A DNA stretch of 7,586 nt from Anaerolineaceae bacterium UBA5311 (lineage in GTDB: Bacteria; Chloroflexota; Anaerolineae; Anaerolineales; Anaerolineaceae). Position numbers and translations under genes: made by a program. The stretch is from positions 1 to 7,586 of the forward strand of contig DHRN01000096.1 of assembly GCA_002411175.1 (NCBI GenBank), in the 5' to 3' direction. The notes under the pieces are model-generated. The model saw only the letters and a list, made by a program, of their open reading frames with translations. It did not search any database and had not been told where the DNA came from. Shown here one piece after another: positions 6,889-7,586 of the stretch (positions are counted from its first letter, which is position 1; each line of letters starts with the position of its first letter).

Positions 6889-7030
6889 TCGTAGGGCGAG
6901 ATTGAGGGGATTGTGACATTAGTGTTTCGGCGATGTTGCTCCCCCTCAATCCGCCGTATACAATGACCGCCCACAATTGCGGTTGGAGGTGCAATACGAT
7001 CGTGCCAATGGATATAACCGGCACCTCCAA
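6889..7030. other. Hairpin-rich island between the two long repeats
   Basis: Three separate inverted repeats lie in these 142 bases. GATTGAGGGG (6900-6909) pairs perfectly with CCCCTCAATC (6942-6951). ACCGC (6966-6970) pairs with GCGGT (6979-6983). TTGGAGGTGC (6983-6992) pairs perfectly with GCACCTCCAA (7021-7030). The third ends exactly where repeat copy 2 begins. No gene is supported. It could be a structured RNA, a small non-autonomous element or simply the variable interior of a larger repeat. Confidence 0.55.
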
Positions 7031-7148
7031 TACCGACTTCGCCGGTACACACATCTCGCCCTACAGCTACTCGCGGAACGGCATGGCAGCCGTCCCCTAC
7101 TCTGATAGTAACGCAAATATTTTGTAGGGAACGTGCACCGCGAGTTCC
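7031..7148. repeat. Long dispersed repeat, right copy 2
   Basis: Gap-free match to 6756-6873 at an offset of 275 bases. The first hairpin is perfect here: TACCG (7031-7035) with CGGTA (7043-7047). The corresponding position in copy 1 (C to T at 6768) keeps a G-T wobble. The ACGGC/GCCGT hairpin is unchanged. The end carries a degraded form of the 31-bp repeat. Confidence 0.88.
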
Positions 7149-7383
7149 AGCAAAGCGATGCTGTTGTAGCGAACGTGACACCGCCCGTAAGTTGTTCCAT
7201 CCGTGCTGCCTCCTGAACAGCTATATTGGTTGGCATAACGCATGGTGTGGTTTGGAATAAAAAAGAACACCTGCTTTTTTTTATACTGGTGCCCTTTCTG
7301 GCTTTATCCGTGCTGTTCGGAGCTGCTTATCCTTGCTATCCGAAGGTAATTTTTATTAAAATCTCCTCGTTGAAAAGCGTTTG
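7149..7383. other. Non-coding stretch between the repeats and tRNA-Val
   Basis: No gene is called. The A/T runs AAAAAAG (7259-7265) and CTTTTTT (7274-7280) can pair, and CACC (7268-7271) can pair with GGTG (7287-7290). Both stems are weak, so I do not call a tRNA terminator. A plus-strand frame from GTG at 7247 encodes a hydrophobic 48-residue peptide but runs into the tRNA; it is discussed as a finding, not annotated as a gene. Confidence 0.5.
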
Positions 7384-7458
<75 letters not shown>

Positions 7459-7470
7459 CAGAGTGTCAGG

Positions 7471-7499
7471 ATTATAGCAAAACAAGCTTTTTTTGTCCA
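7471..7499 (-). promoter_or_regulatory. tRNA-Val promoter
   Basis: On the minus strand TGGACA (7494-7499) and TATAAT (7471-7476) are separated by exactly 17 bases, and the -10 is preceded by TGC, giving an extended -10. Initiation near 7464 would leave a 5' leader of only about six bases before the mature tRNA. Confidence 0.85.
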
Positions 7500-7535
7500 C
7501 TTTTTACAGGCAAAATTACCAATTTCACTTTCTTG

Positions 7536-7541
7536 TATAAT
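7536..7541 (+). promoter_or_regulatory. Possible rightward -10 element for a gene beyond the window
   Basis: TATAAT is a perfect -10 hexamer on the plus strand, but no good -35 lies 16-18 bases upstream and the TG is not in the extended -10 position. A start near 7548 would give a transcript leaving the window. No start codon with a ribosome binding site follows within the remaining bases. Confidence 0.35.
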
Positions 7542-7586
7542 TTAGATTAAATACGCTCTGGGCGTCAGACTCTCAGATCGTCAAAG

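Noticed and set aside
6726..7148. CRISPR array
   Set aside because: The repeats are few, of unequal length and spacing (132 and 275 bases), there are no uniform spacers, and no cas gene is nearby.
6822..7236. Minus-strand open frames of 119 and 96 codons across the repeat region
   Set aside because: Both overlap the dispersed repeats and the hairpin island, are rich in Arg/Cys/Ser, lack ribosome binding sites and resemble no protein family.
7259..7290. Intrinsic terminator for the tRNA gene
   Set aside because: The stems are A/T-only or four pairs long. The T-rich run on the minus strand is suggestive, but it lies about 100 bases past the tRNA with no GC-rich stem.

Overview
The window holds four protein genes and one tRNA gene on a chromosome-like background. 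Their homologues are housekeeping or central-metabolism proteins, with no phage or plasmid genes. My best guess is a member of the Chloroflexota, probably the Anaerolineae. This rests on an unusually long SecA with a basic tail instead of the zinc finger, and on families of short dispersed intergenic repeats. It is an inference from recall, not a computed placement.

Layout. Positions 1-342 are non-coding and repeat-rich: a fragment of a dispersed repeat, a 7-bp tandem repeat, a second short dispersed motif and a diverged copy of the first repeat. Then surE (343-1116, minus) and secA (1128-5105, minus) form a tight pair, 11 bases apart and transcribed right to left from a clear extended -10 promoter at 5155-5163. 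Divergent from secA, a 58-residue Cys/Gly-rich single-span membrane protein (5241-5417, plus) is followed 33 bases later by an FAD/NAD-dependent pyridine nucleotide-disulfide-type reductase (5451-6668, plus). Positions 6669-7383 have no convincing gene. They hold two 92%-identical copies of a roughly 118-bp repeat, direct repeats of a 31-bp piece and a hairpin-rich island. A tRNA-Val(CAC) gene (7384-7458, minus) with a near-consensus promoter follows. The window ends in a promoter-like leader reading rightward, with no coding start visible.

How the genes work together. SecA is the ATPase motor that drives proteins through SecYEG, and SurE is a nucleoside monophosphatase; they share a transcript but no known mechanism. 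The small membrane protein and the reductase are probably co-transcribed. The reductase has no redox-active cysteine pair, so it most likely moves electrons between NAD(H) and an external carrier such as rubredoxin, which is not encoded here.

The most interesting material is the repeat architecture: related repeat units lie on both sides of the whole surE-secA-reductase block, each with conserved small hairpins. The lineage-type enlargement of SecA and the Cys-rich mini-protein are next. I do not see a defence system, CRISPR array, integrase or other obviously new multigene system.
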